Shown piece by piece: positions 24,763-33,083 of a stretch of 64,000 nt of DNA. This DNA is from Hyalangium ruber (GTDB lineage: Bacteria > Myxococcota > Myxococcia > Myxococcales > Myxococcaceae), in NCBI RefSeq assembly GCF_034259325.1, contig NZ_JAXIVS010000013.1:1-64000 (forward strand), written 5' to 3'. Under the pieces are notes generated by a model that worked only from the letters and a program-made list of their open reading frames with translations, did no database searches and had not been told where the DNA came from. Positions within the stretch are counted from its first letter, which is position 1. Each line of letters begins with the position of its first letter. A program made the translations under genes and the position numbers.

Positions 24763-26505
24763 GTGTTCAGCAAGTACTACCAGAGCGAGCTCACATACCT
24801 GAGGGAGATGGGCAAGGCGTTCGGCAGCGCCAACCCCGCGCTGGCCGGCATGCTGGTGGAGCGCGGCGGAGACCCCGACGTCGAGCGTCTGCTGGAGGGC
24901 TTCGCGTTCCTCACGGCGCGCATCCGCGAGCGCATCGACGACGCGGTGCCCGAGGTGGTCCACGGCCTGGTGGATCTGCTCCTGCCGCACTACCTGCGCG
25001 TGCTGCCCTCGTGCTCGGTGGTGGAGTTCACCCCGCATGCGCGCCTGCTGCGCGGCCGCTCGCGGATCCCCGCGGGGGCGGAGGTGGGCTCCAAGCCGGT
25101 GGATGGCACCACGTGCGTGTTCCGCACGACGCGGCCGGTGGATCTGCTGCCGCTCACGTTGCTGGAGACGACGCTGGATCAGTCGTCGCAGAACAACCCC
25201 TCGCTGCGGGTGCAGTTCCAGGTGGCCGAGCAGGGGCGCAGTGAGATCTTCCAGGAGGAGGGGCTGAGCCTCTTCCTCAACGGCGAGCTGGCCATCAGCG
25301 GCACGTTGCTGGTGTGGCTGCTGCGGCACTGCAAGGGCATCCAGGTGCGCGGCGGGCCGGGCACCGAGCCGGTGCGGCTGCCGGTGAAGAACCTGAGCGC
25401 CACGGGCTTCTCGCCCGAGGATCAGCTGCTGCCGTGGCCGGCGCGCGCCCCCGAGGGCTTCCGCATGCTGCAGGAGTACTTCACCCTGCCGCAGAAGTTC
25501 CTCTTCCTCGAGATTCGGGGGCTGCAGGCGGCCGCGGCGCTCACGGGGCAGAAGCTGGAGCTGGTGTTCGAGTTCGAGCGCCCGCCGCCGCTGCCCGGGC
25601 GCGTGCCCAAGGACATCTTCAAGCTGCACTGCGCGCCGGTGGTGAACCTGTTCACCACGTCCGCGGATCCGGTGCGGGTGGGCACGCTGGGCCACGAGCA
25701 CCTGCTGCGCGCCTCCGGCCTGGATCCGGAGCACATGGAGGTCTACTCGGTGGACACCGTGACGGGCCTGCAGGCCGGTCGCAACGAGCGGTTGGACTAC
25801 CGGCCCTTCTTCGACTTCGCGCACACCACCAACGCCGAGTCGCGCTTCTACCGCCTGCGCCGGGGGCATTCGCCCATCAACGACGGCATGGACACGTTCC
25901 TGGCGCTGGGCAGCCCGCGGGACGTGGCGCCGTCGACGGTGGAGGAGACGCTCTCCATCGATCTCACGTGTACCAACCGCTCGCTGCCGGCCCGGCTGCA
26001 GGTGGGGGACTTGAGCGTGCCGACGCCCGCCTCGCCCACCACGGCGAAGTTCCGCAACATCATCGCGGTGACCAAGCCGGTGCGGCCGCCGCTGGGCTCG
26101 GAGCTGCACTGGCGCCTGCTGTCGCACCTGGCGCTCAATCAGCGATCGTTGATGGACCCGGGGGCGATGAAGTCGGTGCTCGAGCTCTACAACTTCCAGA
26201 CGACGGCGGACCAGCCGGCGGCGCGGGCCAACCAGCTTCGCGTCGAGTCGCTGCGGGGCGTGACGGGCAAGCCGGTGACGCGCTTCCTGCAAGGCGCGCC
26301 GGTGCGGGGCGCCCAGGTGATCATCGATGTGGAGGAGTCGGGCTTCAACGGGCTGGGAGATGCCTTCCTCTTTGGCAGCGTGCTGGATGAGCTGCTGGCC
26401 TCGTACGTGAGCCTCAACGCTTTCAGCGAGATGGTGCTGCGCGTTCAACCCTCTCAGGTGGAGTACCGGTGGTCCCCTCGCAACGGTCGTCAGCCGATCG
26501 CTTGA
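24763..26505 (+). CDS. tssF: Type VI secretion baseplate protein TssF
   Basis: TssF is the gp6-like baseplate wedge protein and works with TssG. The 580-residue protein starts with the highly conserved YYQSELTYLREMGKAF, followed by DPDVERLLEGFAFLTARIRE, YLRVLPSCSVVEF and, near the end, LHWRLLSHLALNQRSL and GFNGLGDAFLFGSVLDELLA. The GTG start at 24763 has GGGAG five bases upstream. Its last 37 bases overlap tssG. Confidence 0.95.
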   Translation: MFSKYYQSELTYLREMGKAFGSANPALAGMLVERGGDPDVERLLEGFAFLTARIRERIDDAVPEVVHGLVDLLLPHYLRVLPSCSVVEFTPHARLLRGRSRIPAGAEVGSKPVDGTTCVFRTTRPVDLLPLTLLETTLDQSSQNNPSLRVQFQVAEQGRSEIFQEEGLSLFLNGELAISGTLLVWLLRHCKGIQVRGGPGTEPVRLPVKNLSATGFSPEDQLLPWPARAPEGFRMLQEYFTLPQKFLFLEIRGLQAAAALTGQKLELVFEFERPPPLPGRVPKDIFKLHCAPVVNLFTTSADPVRVGTLGHEHLLRASGLDPEHMEVYSVDTVTGLQAGRNERLDYRPFFDFAHTTNAESRFYRLRRGHSPINDGMDTFLALGSPRDVAPSTVEETLSIDLTCTNRSLPARLQVGDLSVPTPASPTTAKFRNIIAVTKPVRPPLGSELHWRLLSHLALNQRSLMDPGAMKSVLELYNFQTTADQPAARANQLRVESLRGVTGKPVTRFLQGAPVRGAQVIIDVEESGFNGLGDAFLFGSVLDELLASYVSLNAFSEMVLRVQPSQVEYRWSPRNGRQPIA

Positions 26506-27704
26506 GCACCGTGGAGGAGCCAGGCGAGGAGGGCGGCGAGCTGGAGACCCTGTCCCTGGCCTCGCGGCTGGAGCGGCTCACCTCGGGCGCCATGCAGGTG
26601 CAGGCCCAGGGCGGGGCAGGGGACGCGACCATGCGCTTCCGGCTGGACGCGGCGCTCCAGTTCATCGCCGGGGACGTGCGCTTCGTACCACTGGTGGGCC
26701 TGCTGGAGCGGCTCACCGCGGGCTCGGTGCGCGTGGGCGGCGATGGGCCTCCCACCGAGGAGGCCATCCGCTTCCGGCATGATCCGGCGCTCATCTTCAG
26801 CGCCGGAGACGTGAGCCAGGTCAAGCTGGTGCCGCGCGTGACGGAGTGGGGCGAGCAGCAGCACGGCCCTCGGCATGTCTTCGAGGTGGTCACCACCTTC
26901 CTGGGGCTCACCGGCGCGTCCTCGCCGCTGCCCGGCTATCTCGTGGAGGAGATCGCCCAGGAGGATCCGGATCGACCGCTCAAGCGCGAGTTCCTGGACC
27001 TGTTCCACCACCGGCTCGTGTCGCTGCTGTACCGGGCGCTGTCGCGCTACCTGCTCGAGGGCGAGGCGACGCGCGCTGGCGATGACGTGTGGAGCCGGCG
27101 CGTGCTGGCGCTGGCGGGCCTGGACACGTACGAGCGTGGCCCGCAGGTGGGCCTGTCGGTGGCCCAGCTGCTGCGGCTGGCGCCGCTGCTGGCGACGCGG
27201 GCGCGGACAGGCCGGACGCTGGAGCTGGCGCTCACGGACGTGCTGCGCAACGAGCTGGGTGAGGCCCGCGTCACCGTGCGCCAGTTCGCCGGCAGCTGGG
27301 TGGACGTGGAGCCCGAGCAGCGGATGATGCTGGGCAAGCTCAACTCGCACCTGGGACGTTCATCGATGCTGGGCGGTCGGCTGTTCGATCGGGCCGGCAA
27401 GTTCATCATCGGCATCTCGCCGCTGGATGGGCCCACCTACCACCGCTTGCTGCCCGAGGGGGACTTGAGTCCCCTGGTGCGCGAGGTGGTGACGCTGGTG
27501 GTGCGCGATCCGCTCGAGTGCGCGATGGAGCTGGGCGTGCGCGAGGACGTGCTCGGCGCCTTTCAGATCACCCAGAAGAATACCGCCCGCCTTGGGCGCA
27601 ACACCTACCTGGGGGGCCGACGTGGGGCCGTTCCCCGATTGAGGACACGGGTCGTGACCCTTCCTCAGCCGGCGGGGAATGGGTCCACCTCCGCCAGCCC
27701 CTGA
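26469..27704 (+). CDS. tssG: Type VI secretion baseplate protein TssG
   Basis: TssG is the gp7-like partner of TssF. The 411-residue protein carries the family core: FEVVTTFLGLTGASSPLPGY, EFLDLFHHRLVSLLYRA, a central RTGRTLELALTDVL block and the C-terminal GRNTYLG. The first 20 residues are variable. The start at GTG 26469 is chosen because GGAG lies five bases upstream; this gives translational coupling with tssF by overlap. Other starts shortly downstream cannot be excluded. Confidence 0.9.
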   Translation: MVPSQRSSADRLSTVEEPGEEGGELETLSLASRLERLTSGAMQVQAQGGAGDATMRFRLDAALQFIAGDVRFVPLVGLLERLTAGSVRVGGDGPPTEEAIRFRHDPALIFSAGDVSQVKLVPRVTEWGEQQHGPRHVFEVVTTFLGLTGASSPLPGYLVEEIAQEDPDRPLKREFLDLFHHRLVSLLYRALSRYLLEGEATRAGDDVWSRRVLALAGLDTYERGPQVGLSVAQLLRLAPLLATRARTGRTLELALTDVLRNELGEARVTVRQFAGSWVDVEPEQRMMLGKLNSHLGRSSMLGGRLFDRAGKFIIGISPLDGPTYHRLLPEGDLSPLVREVVTLVVRDPLECAMELGVREDVLGAFQITQKNTARLGRNTYLGGRRGAVPRLRTRVVTLPQPAGNGSTSASP

Positions 27705-27747
27705 ACCGCGGCACCCTGTGTCATTCACTTTTTAGAGGAGTCATTCG

Positions 27748-30375
27748 ATGCGCGTTGAACCGAAAACCCTCGTCCGGCGTTTGACCTCCACTGCCACGCG
27801 CAGCCTGGAGGCCGCTGTCGCCCGTGCGAGCAGCGCCCGTAGCTATGAAATCACCCCGGAGCACATGCTCCGCCAGCTCCTGGAGGACGAGGAGGGCGAG
27901 GCTTCGCTGCTGCTGCGCCACTTCCAGGTAGATCGCACCAAGGTGCTCGCCCGCGTCGAGGAGACGCTGCGGGGCCTGCGCAACGGCAACGCCGGGCGGC
28001 CGGTGTTCTCCGAGAGCCTGTTCCAGTGGTTCGAGGATGCGTGGGTGCTCACCTCGCTGGAGCACGGCGCGCAGCGGCTGCGCTCCGGCGCGTTGATGGC
28101 GCAGTGGATCGTCCGCTCCAGTCGCTACTCGGCCGAGTCGTACCCGGAACTGGATGCCGTCTCCTCCGAGGCTCTCAAGAAGGGCTTCGAGGAGGCTGTC
28201 AGCTCCTCCAAGGAGGCGGCGGAGATCGCCGCGGCGGGCACGGCGGCGGCACCGGCGGGCGGGGCTCCCGCGCCTCGGGGCGAGGAGGCGCTCTCGCGCT
28301 TCACCACCTCGTTCACGGGCAAGGCCCGCGAGGGGAAGATCGATCCGATCTTCGGCCGTGATCGCGAGATCCGTCAGATGATCGACGTGCTCTCTCGGCG
28401 CCGGAAGAACAACCCCATCATCGTGGGCGAGCCCGGAGTGGGTAAGACGGCGCTCGTAGAGGGCCTGGCGCGCGCCATCGTCACCGGCGATGTGCCCGAC
28501 TCCCTGAAGAACTTCGAGCTGCTGGGGCTGGACCTGGGCCTGCTGCAGGCGGGCGCCGGTGTGAAGGGCGAGTTCGAGAACCGGCTCAAGGCGGTCATCT
28601 CCGAGGTGAAGGCCTCGCCCAAGCCGATCATCCTCTTCATCGACGAGGCGCACACGATCATCGGCGCCGGTGGTCCGCAGGGCGGCGGCGACGCGGCCAA
28701 CCTGCTCAAGCCGGAGCTGGCGCGCGGCGAGCTGCGCACCGTTGCCGCCACCACCTGGTCCGAGTACAAGAAGTACTTCGAGAAGGACCCGGCGCTCGAG
28801 CGGCGCTTCCAGCCGGTGAAGGTGGACGAGCCCTCGGAGGCGGACGCGGTGCTGATGATCCGCGGCCTGCGGCCCACGTACGAGAAGGCCCACAACGTCA
28901 CCATCCGCGAGGAGGCGGTGACGGCGGCGGTGGCGCTCTCGCACCGCTACATCTCCGGCCGGCAGCTGCCGGACAAGGCGGTGGACCTGCTGGACACGGC
29001 GGCGGCCCGCGTGAAGCTCGAGCAGAGCGCCCGGCCGGACGAGCTGGTGGAGCTGGAGGCGAAGCTGGCCGCGCTGGAGAGCGAGAAGGCGGCGCGCGAG
29101 CGCGAGCTGGCCACGGGCCAGACGCCGCCGCACGAGGATGGCACTCCGGTGGAGGAGCGGCTGGCGGCTGTGAAGGATCAGGTCGCCACCCTGCGCGCCC
29201 GCTGGGAGGAGCAGCGGGCCGCCGTGGACGGGCTGAAGAAGGCCCAGGCGGAGCTGGACGCGGCCAAGGAGGCCTCCGAGAAGGAGAAGCTCAAGGCCAA
29301 GGTGACCGAGCTGCGCGACGCCCTCAAGAAGATGCAGGGCGAGTCGCCCATGGTCCACGTGGACGTGGACGCGGACGTGGTGGCCCGGGTGGTGGCCGGG
29401 TGGACCGGCGTGCCGGTGGGCAAGATGCGCAGCAGCACGCTGACCGCGGTGCTCCAGTTGGAGGACACGCTGCGGGCGCGCGTGCGCGGCCAGGACATGG
29501 CGCTGCGCACGGTGGCGGAGACGATCCGCGCCTCCACCGCCGGCATCCGCAACCCGACGACGCCGATCGGCGTGCTGCTCTTCGTGGGCACCAGCGGCGT
29601 GGGCAAGACGGAGACGGCGCTGGCGCTGGCCGACTCGCTCTACGGCGGTGAGCGCTTCCTGACGACGATCAACATGTCGGAGTTCCAGGAGAAGCACACC
29701 GTGTCGCGCCTGATCGGCTCGCCCCCGGGCTACGTGGGCTACGGCGAGGGCGGCATGCTCACCGAGGCGGTGCGCCAGCGCCCGTACTCGGTGGTGCTGC
29801 TGGACGAGTGCGAGAAGGCCGACCCCGAGGTGCTCAACCTCTTCTACCAAGTCTTCGACAAGGGCGTGCTCAACGACGGCGAGGGCCGCACGGTGGACTT
29901 CAAGAACACCGTCGTCATCCTCACCAGCAACCTGGGCACCGATGTCATCATGCAGCTGTTCCAGCAGCCGGAGCCGCCGAGCATCGATGCGGTGCGCGAG
30001 GCCCTCAAGCCGGTGCTCACCAAGCACTTCAAGCCGGCGCTGCTGGCCCGCATGTCCATCGTCCCCTACGTCCCCATCCAGAAGGACATCCTCAAGGACA
30101 TCGCGGCGATGAAGCTCAACTCCCTGGCCGGGCGGCTGCACACCTCGCACCGGATCAAGACGGAGTTCGCCCCCGAGGTCTTCGAGGAGTTCGCCCGGCG
30201 GTGTACGGACATGGACGCGGGCGCTCGTAACGTGGACCACGTGCTGCGCGCCTCGCTCATGCCCCAGCTGTCGCGGGAGCTGCTGGAGCACATGGCCAGC
30301 GGGGCCACGCCCACCCACTTGCGGGTGGGTCTCACTCTCGGTGGAGAGTGGGATCTGGCGTTCTCCCAGGCGTAA
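27748..30375 (+). CDS. tssH: Type VI secretion AAA+ ATPase TssH (ClpV)
   Basis: ClpV disassembles the contracted TssB/TssC sheath for reuse. The 875-residue protein has an N-terminal Clp-N domain (ITPEHMLRQLLEDEEGEAS), a first AAA module (Walker A GEPGVGKT near residue 228, Walker B ILFIDEAHT), a middle coiled-coil insertion (about 430-530) and a second AAA module (Walker A GTSGVGKT near 617, Walker B VVLLDECEKAD). GSPPGYVGYGEGG is the pore-loop region. The stretch MIGKA-like Ala/Gly-rich linker after residue 150 separates Clp-N from AAA1. AGAGGAG lies seven bases before the ATG. Confidence 0.96.
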   Translation: MRVEPKTLVRRLTSTATRSLEAAVARASSARSYEITPEHMLRQLLEDEEGEASLLLRHFQVDRTKVLARVEETLRGLRNGNAGRPVFSESLFQWFEDAWVLTSLEHGAQRLRSGALMAQWIVRSSRYSAESYPELDAVSSEALKKGFEEAVSSSKEAAEIAAAGTAAAPAGGAPAPRGEEALSRFTTSFTGKAREGKIDPIFGRDREIRQMIDVLSRRRKNNPIIVGEPGVGKTALVEGLARAIVTGDVPDSLKNFELLGLDLGLLQAGAGVKGEFENRLKAVISEVKASPKPIILFIDEAHTIIGAGGPQGGGDAANLLKPELARGELRTVAATTWSEYKKYFEKDPALERRFQPVKVDEPSEADAVLMIRGLRPTYEKAHNVTIREEAVTAAVALSHRYISGRQLPDKAVDLLDTAAARVKLEQSARPDELVELEAKLAALESEKAARERELATGQTPPHEDGTPVEERLAAVKDQVATLRARWEEQRAAVDGLKKAQAELDAAKEASEKEKLKAKVTELRDALKKMQGESPMVHVDVDADVVARVVAGWTGVPVGKMRSSTLTAVLQLEDTLRARVRGQDMALRTVAETIRASTAGIRNPTTPIGVLLFVGTSGVGKTETALALADSLYGGERFLTTINMSEFQEKHTVSRLIGSPPGYVGYGEGGMLTEAVRQRPYSVVLLDECEKADPEVLNLFYQVFDKGVLNDGEGRTVDFKNTVVILTSNLGTDVIMQLFQQPEPPSIDAVREALKPVLTKHFKPALLARMSIVPYVPIQKDILKDIAAMKLNSLAGRLHTSHRIKTEFAPEVFEEFARRCTDMDAGARNVDHVLRASLMPQLSRELLEHMASGATPTHLRVGLTLGGEWDLAFSQA

Positions 30376-30408
30376 AGGGGGGGACAGCGCCTTGCGCGCC
30401 GCGTAAAA

Positions 30409-30438
30409 GGGGGGCTCCGGGGCAGCCGGGAGCCCCCC
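30409..30438 (+). terminator. GC-rich hairpin between tssH and the FHA gene
   Basis: GGGGGGCTCC pairs perfectly with GGAGCCCCCC around a ten-base loop. It lies about 35 bases after the tssH stop and 70 bases before the FHA gene start. No T-run follows, so it may be a partial terminator or a processing/stability element inside the operon. Confidence 0.4.
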
Positions 30439-30509
30439 CTGGCGTCCCGGTGTCATCGTTCTGAGGCACCCTCTTGGCTGCCTCGGCTGTTCGGCATAGG
30501 AGAAGGCCA

Positions 30510-32105
30510 ATGCTTCCCCTCGTGATCCGCATCAAGGACGCCGACTCCCAGCCGCCGATGGAGAAGCAGTACGTCTTCAAGCAGTCTCCGGTTCGCATCG
30601 GACGCAACCAGCTCAACGACATCCCCATCAACCGGCCCTTCGTGTCGTTGTTCCACGCCCTGGTGCGCTTCGATCAGGCCTCCATCTACATGGTGGATCT
30701 CGGGTCCACCAACGGCGTCAATGTCGGTGGCCAGCGGATCGAAAAGAACGTCCCGGTGCGCATCAAGCCCGGCATGGACGTGACGATCGGCTCGGTGCAG
30801 TTCCACTTCTCGCGCGACTCCAAGGCGGTGCGCGACACCTCGTCCCGGCTGACGCAGTTCCGGGCGCTGTCGGAGATCCAGAGCGAGGCGCTGAGCTTCA
30901 AGCCGACGCCCGTCCAGGATCGCAAGGCGGAGGTGCGCACCTCGCTTCTGCCGAGCCTCGACTCGCTGCTGGCGCAGGAGCAGGACGAGGTCACCGGCAA
31001 GAGCCCCCGGACCCTCATCGCCCCGGCGCTGCAGGTGACGGACTCGAGCGAGGAGTCCACCTCGCTGGAGATCCGCACGGTGGTCGGACCGCCTCCCGAG
31101 CTGGAGGCGCCGCAGCCGAAGCGGCAGCCTCCCGTGCTTACGCCTACGCCTCCGGGCGGGAAGAAGAAGACGGGCAACAGCCAGGTCGGGGTGATTCCGC
31201 GAGCGCCGGGCGGGGCCGCGGCGCTGCAGGACACCATCCAACAGCTGGTGCCGCTCTACAACGCCTACCGCACCGCCTGGAAGATGCTGCACCAGGGGTT
31301 GTCCCGAGGGGTGGATTCGCTGCCCGAGCAGGACCGGGAGCAGCTCATCACCCAGCTCTTGCGGCGCATGCCCGATATGGCGCAGGAGCCCGCGTTCCAG
31401 GAGATCGCCAAGAACGTGGGGCGCCCGGTCGACGTGGAGCCCGCCACCGTCCCCATGCCGGCGGTACACTCGGGCGCGGCCAACCGCATGGAGGTGGTGT
31501 CGCGGGAGTTGCTCAACCAGTTCGTCCGCTCGTACCTGCCCGACACCAAGGGGCTGCAATCCGAGCAGGACATCCAAGGCTTCCTGGAGCACCTGGCGGA
31601 GCTGCTGGAGACGTTCGGGCGCGCCTTCGTGGAGCTGCGCCAAGGCAACGATCAGTTCGGCCAGCAGATGGCGGTGCCCGTCACCAACGAGGACAACCCG
31701 CTCAGCCGCATGAAGAGCCCGCGCGAGGTGCTGCGCTACCTGCTGGACTTCAAGGTGTCGGAAGCCAGCCACCGGGTGCAGGAGCTCATGGGCGGCTTCG
31801 GCGACATGATGATCCACCAGATCGCGGTGCTCAGCGGCCTGCGCGAGGGCGTGAAGGACGTGCTCGATCGGCTGAGCCCGGAGCGGCTGGAGGTGGAGGT
31901 GAGCGGCGTGTGGCCGTTCGGCCTCTCCAAGCGGTGGGCGAAGTACTCGGAGCGGCACCGGGCCTTCGTGGAGGAGGAGCGGGAGCTGACGGCGGTGCTC
32001 TTCGGGCCGGAGTTCGCCAAGGCGTACCTGGCCATCGTCGGTGAGTCGGCGAACAAGGGCGGCGTGGGAGACGAGGACGCGGATCGGGAGATGGAGGAGT
32101 CATGA
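30510..32105 (+). CDS. tagH: Type VI secretion-associated FHA-domain protein (TagH/Fha-like)
   Basis: An N-terminal FHA domain (about residues 1-105) contains the phosphothreonine-binding landmarks VRIGRNQLNDI, SLFHALV and DLGSTNGVNV. A Pro-rich disordered middle (about 150-235) precedes a helical C-terminal domain resembling that of T6SS TagH proteins (SRELLNQFVRSYLPDTKG, FLEHLAELLETFGRAFVEL, YSERHRAFVEEERELTAVLF). FHA proteins of this kind promote T6SS assembly when a partner is phosphorylated. The ATG at 30510 has AGGAGA six bases upstream; the frame from 30474 lacks a site. It overlaps the next gene by four bases. Confidence 0.88.
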   Translation: MLPLVIRIKDADSQPPMEKQYVFKQSPVRIGRNQLNDIPINRPFVSLFHALVRFDQASIYMVDLGSTNGVNVGGQRIEKNVPVRIKPGMDVTIGSVQFHFSRDSKAVRDTSSRLTQFRALSEIQSEALSFKPTPVQDRKAEVRTSLLPSLDSLLAQEQDEVTGKSPRTLIAPALQVTDSSEESTSLEIRTVVGPPPELEAPQPKRQPPVLTPTPPGGKKKTGNSQVGVIPRAPGGAAALQDTIQQLVPLYNAYRTAWKMLHQGLSRGVDSLPEQDREQLITQLLRRMPDMAQEPAFQEIAKNVGRPVDVEPATVPMPAVHSGAANRMEVVSRELLNQFVRSYLPDTKGLQSEQDIQGFLEHLAELLETFGRAFVELRQGNDQFGQQMAVPVTNEDNPLSRMKSPREVLRYLLDFKVSEASHRVQELMGGFGDMMIHQIAVLSGLREGVKDVLDRLSPERLEVEVSGVWPFGLSKRWAKYSERHRAFVEEERELTAVLFGPEFAKAYLAIVGESANKGGVGDEDADREMEES

Positions 32106-33079
32106 TGTGGAAGGGGATTCGTGGGGGTGGGGCGCTGCGGTGGTGGGTGGTAGCGCTGGTGGTGGCGGGCGCGGGGTGCGCGAAGAAGCAGGTACAGGTG
32201 CGCGAGTCGGCGGTGCGGGCGCTGTGCTTCTCGGAGCTGCCCTCGGACATGCGAGTGGTGTCGCCGGCGGTCTGGCGCCCCGAGGCGCTCTTCCAGTTGC
32301 TCATCAACGGCTATGACAAGTCGACGGGGCGGGTGCCGCTGCCGCCCACCGACTGCATGGGCACGCCCATCCTCTGGCAGGACCCGGCGCCGGGCGAGTG
32401 TGGGGAGACGGCCCCGGACGCCACGCCGCTGCCCATTCAGCCGCTCACGGTGGAAGAGATGATCGTGACGGAGATGCGGCTGGACCTGAAGCTGGTGTGG
32501 GCCGTCGTGCGTCGGTACTCGAACGGGGAGGCGATCGGGCCGGTGGCGCTGGTGGAGGCCACGCCGCGCGGGTTGGCGGTGCGGGCGCTGGGGACGCTGA
32601 AGGCGATGCCCAAGAGCGCGCGGCTGCGCCTGGAGCGGATTGGCGGCATCGAAGTGCTGCTGGTGGATGGGGAGCGCTGCTGGGGGCCGGAGGAGGGCAA
32701 GACGTGCCAGCGGATGGTGCGCATCATGCCGCTGCGCGGAAACCGCTTCGTGGCCGAGCCGCTGGTGGGTCAGGACGGCAAGTGCATGCAGCCGGCGAAC
32801 ATCGCCCTGAGCCGCGCGGGCAGCCAGATGCTGCCCAGCAAGTGGCTGCGCAAGTACGAGTACACGGCGGCGCTGAGCGTGGCGCCGGACGGCATCCGTG
32901 TGGCGGAGCAGGTGACGGCCAAGGACAGCGATCCGAAGCAGCCCTCCTCGCCGCCGCGCCTGTTCCGCAAGGCGCAGGGCGATCGGCTCATCCAGGTGAA
33001 CCAGAGCCGGATGGCGGTGGACCGCACCTCGGTGTGGAACCAGCTGCTGGAGCCGGGCGCGACCGAGGCGCTGCCGTAG
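32102..33079 (+). CDS. T6SS-linked lipoprotein of unknown function
   Basis: The 325-residue protein has a membrane leader and lipobox (VVAGAGC), so it should be lipidated. The mature protein contains six or so cysteines (ALCFSELPSD, PTDCMG, GECGE, RCWGPEEGKTCQ, GKCMQP) and no TssJ-like signature. It overlaps tagH by four bases (ATGA), so it is part of the T6SS transcription unit. I recall similar lipoproteins at the ends of other myxobacterial T6SS clusters but know no function. A role at the outer membrane beside TssJ is an inference. Confidence 0.7.
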   Translation: MMWKGIRGGGALRWWVVALVVAGAGCAKKQVQVRESAVRALCFSELPSDMRVVSPAVWRPEALFQLLINGYDKSTGRVPLPPTDCMGTPILWQDPAPGECGETAPDATPLPIQPLTVEEMIVTEMRLDLKLVWAVVRRYSNGEAIGPVALVEATPRGLAVRALGTLKAMPKSARLRLERIGGIEVLLVDGERCWGPEEGKTCQRMVRIMPLRGNRFVAEPLVGQDGKCMQPANIALSRAGSQMLPSKWLRKYEYTAALSVAPDGIRVAEQVTAKDSDPKQPSSPPRLFRKAQGDRLIQVNQSRMAVDRTSVWNQLLEPGATEALP

Positions 33080-33083
33080 TCGC

